From CAZFQG01 sp964520785 (lineage in GTDB: Bacteria; Planctomycetota; Planctomycetia; Pirellulales; Thermoguttaceae), in assembly GCA_964520785.1 (NCBI GenBank), contig CAZFQG010000260.1, forward strand, positions 1-6,842: a DNA stretch of 6,842 bases. Direction: 5' to 3'. Under the pieces are notes generated by a model. It saw only the letters and a program-made list of their open reading frames with translations. It had not been told where the DNA came from and did no database searches. Below, piece after piece: positions 6,163-6,842 of this stretch; within the stretch, counting starts at the first letter, position 1, and each line of letters begins with the position of its first letter. A program made the translations under genes and the position numbers.

Positions 6163-6842
6163 ATGGGAAAAAGACTTCACGGCGGTATTGCCGCCGTTTC
6201 GCGCAGAGGGTTCGTCGGCTCGGGACTGGCTCTTGGGGCCGCGTCGGTCGTGGCGCGGGTTTCCGTCGGCCGGGCCGCCGTCGGGGCGAATGACCGGATC
6301 CGCCTCGGAATCGTCGGGCTGGGAGTCCGCGGCGCGCACCACGTCAACTGGGTGGCGCGCCACGCGAAGGAGTGCAACGCCTCGGTGGTCGCCGTGTGCG
6401 ATGTGTGGAAACCGAATCTGGACCGCGCGGCCGCGAGCGTGAAGGACCGTTTCGGCGAGGCGCCGAAGACAAGTACGCGCTATGGGGACTTGCTGGCGAT
6501 GGACGATTTGGACGCCGTCGTCGTTGCCACGCCCGACTTCAGCCACATGAAGATCGCCCTGGCGGCACTGGAGGCCGGGAAGGACGTCTACATCGAGAAG
6601 CCGATGTCGCTGAGCGTGGAGGAGGCGAATCGGGCGATCGACCTGACCCGGGAGAAGCAGGCGGTCGTTCAGATCGGTACCCAGCGGCGCAGCGACGGGA
6701 TTCTCGCCGCGATGCGCGAGTTGCTGAAGACCGGCGTACTCGGTCCGATCAGCCGCGTTTCCATGGAGTACAACTTCAACGAACCGCGGTGGGCGCGGAC
6801 GTACGCCGACTGCAAGAAAGAAGATACCGATTGGGACGCGTT
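6163..6842 (+). CDS. Gfo/Idh/MocA family oxidoreductase with Tat signal peptide, 3'-partial
   Basis: NAD(P)-dependent oxidoreductase of the sugar or inositol dehydrogenase superfamily, probably exported already folded with its cofactor. The gene runs off the right edge; 226 codons are visible. The N-terminus has a twin-arginine motif, S13-R14-R15-G16-F17-V18, followed by a hydrophobic stretch to about residue 40. The Rossmann domain begins at about 46: R-L-G-I-V-G-L-G-V-R-G carries the dinucleotide glycines (G52, G54, G57), and D80 ends the second strand, which often points to NAD(H) preference. A-T-P-D-F-S-H (122-128) and the family motif E-K-P (145-147, with the catalytic-site lysine K146) follow, then G-T-Q-R-R-S (172-177), common in the Tat-exported subgroup of planctomycetes. 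The C-terminal substrate-binding domain starts near 197 and is mostly missing. Exported members of the superfamily, such as glucose-fructose oxidoreductase, use a tightly bound cofactor; some relatives are glycosidases acting through NAD. The substrate is unknown. Confidence 0.93.
   Translation, partial: MGKRLHGGIAAVSRRGFVGSGLALGAASVVARVSVGRAAVGANDRIRLGIVGLGVRGAHHVNWVARHAKECNASVVAVCDVWKPNLDRAAASVKDRFGEAPKTSTRYGDLLAMDDLDAVVVATPDFSHMKIALAALEAGKDVYIEKPMSLSVEEANRAIDLTREKQAVVQIGTQRRSDGILAAMRELLKTGVLGPISRVSMEYNFNEPRWARTYADCKKEDTDWDA

Noticed and set aside
6049..6546. 165-codon open frame on the minus strand crossing the long hairpin and the oxidoreductase start
   Set aside because: It overlaps the Tat signal and Rossmann domain of the plus-strand gene and shows no domain of its own. 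A plus-strand frame at 6101-6442 is rejected for the same reason.
1..6842. CRISPR array, tRNA or rRNA gene, insertion sequence or prophage remnant
   Set aside because: I saw no regularly spaced repeats, no tRNA-like cloverleaf in the gaps, no transposase or integrase motifs, and no abrupt change in base composition.

Overview
The window is about 60% GC, densely coded and has no phage, plasmid or insertion-sequence genes. It reads as ordinary chromosomal DNA. The mix of genes suggests a planctomycete or a related, poorly cultured lineage such as Hydrogenedentota: a roughly 1000-residue double-FtsX permease, a membrane-anchored SGNH hydrolase of unusual sequence, and a Tat-exported Gfo/Idh/MocA oxidoreductase. 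This placement rests on gene style and not on a marker gene, so it is tentative.

Layout, left to right. (1) Positions 1-3033, plus strand: the 3' part of a large ABC-transporter permease whose start lies before the window. (2) Positions 3034-3107: a short convergent gap with no convincing terminator. (3) Positions 4800 down to 3108, minus strand: a two-gene unit, glyA (serine hydroxymethyltransferase) followed 10 nt later by a stand-alone response-regulator receiver domain. (4) Positions 4801-4985: a divergent intergenic region that must carry promoters for glyA (leftward) and the next gene (rightward). (5) Positions 4986-5969, plus strand: a membrane-anchored SGNH/GDSL-type hydrolase with a Cys-rich cytoplasmic tip and an atypical C-terminal catalytic block. 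(6) Positions 5970-6162: an intergenic region with a small hairpin after the hydrolase, a 9-bp direct repeat with 20-bp period, and a long imperfect hairpin (6067-6121) in the presumed leader of the next gene. (7) Positions 6163 to the window edge, plus strand: the N-terminal 226 codons of a Tat-signal Gfo/Idh/MocA oxidoreductase, which runs off the end.

How the genes relate. glyA and the receiver gene are almost certainly cotranscribed. The link between one-carbon metabolism and a phospho-signalling module is positional only. The permease, the anchored hydrolase and the Tat oxidoreductase all act at or outside the inner membrane, but nothing in the sequence ties them into one pathway. I see no clear new multi-gene system. 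The features most worth a second look are the long hairpin before the oxidoreductase, the altered SGNH active site with its Cys-rich N-terminus, and the glyA/receiver pairing.
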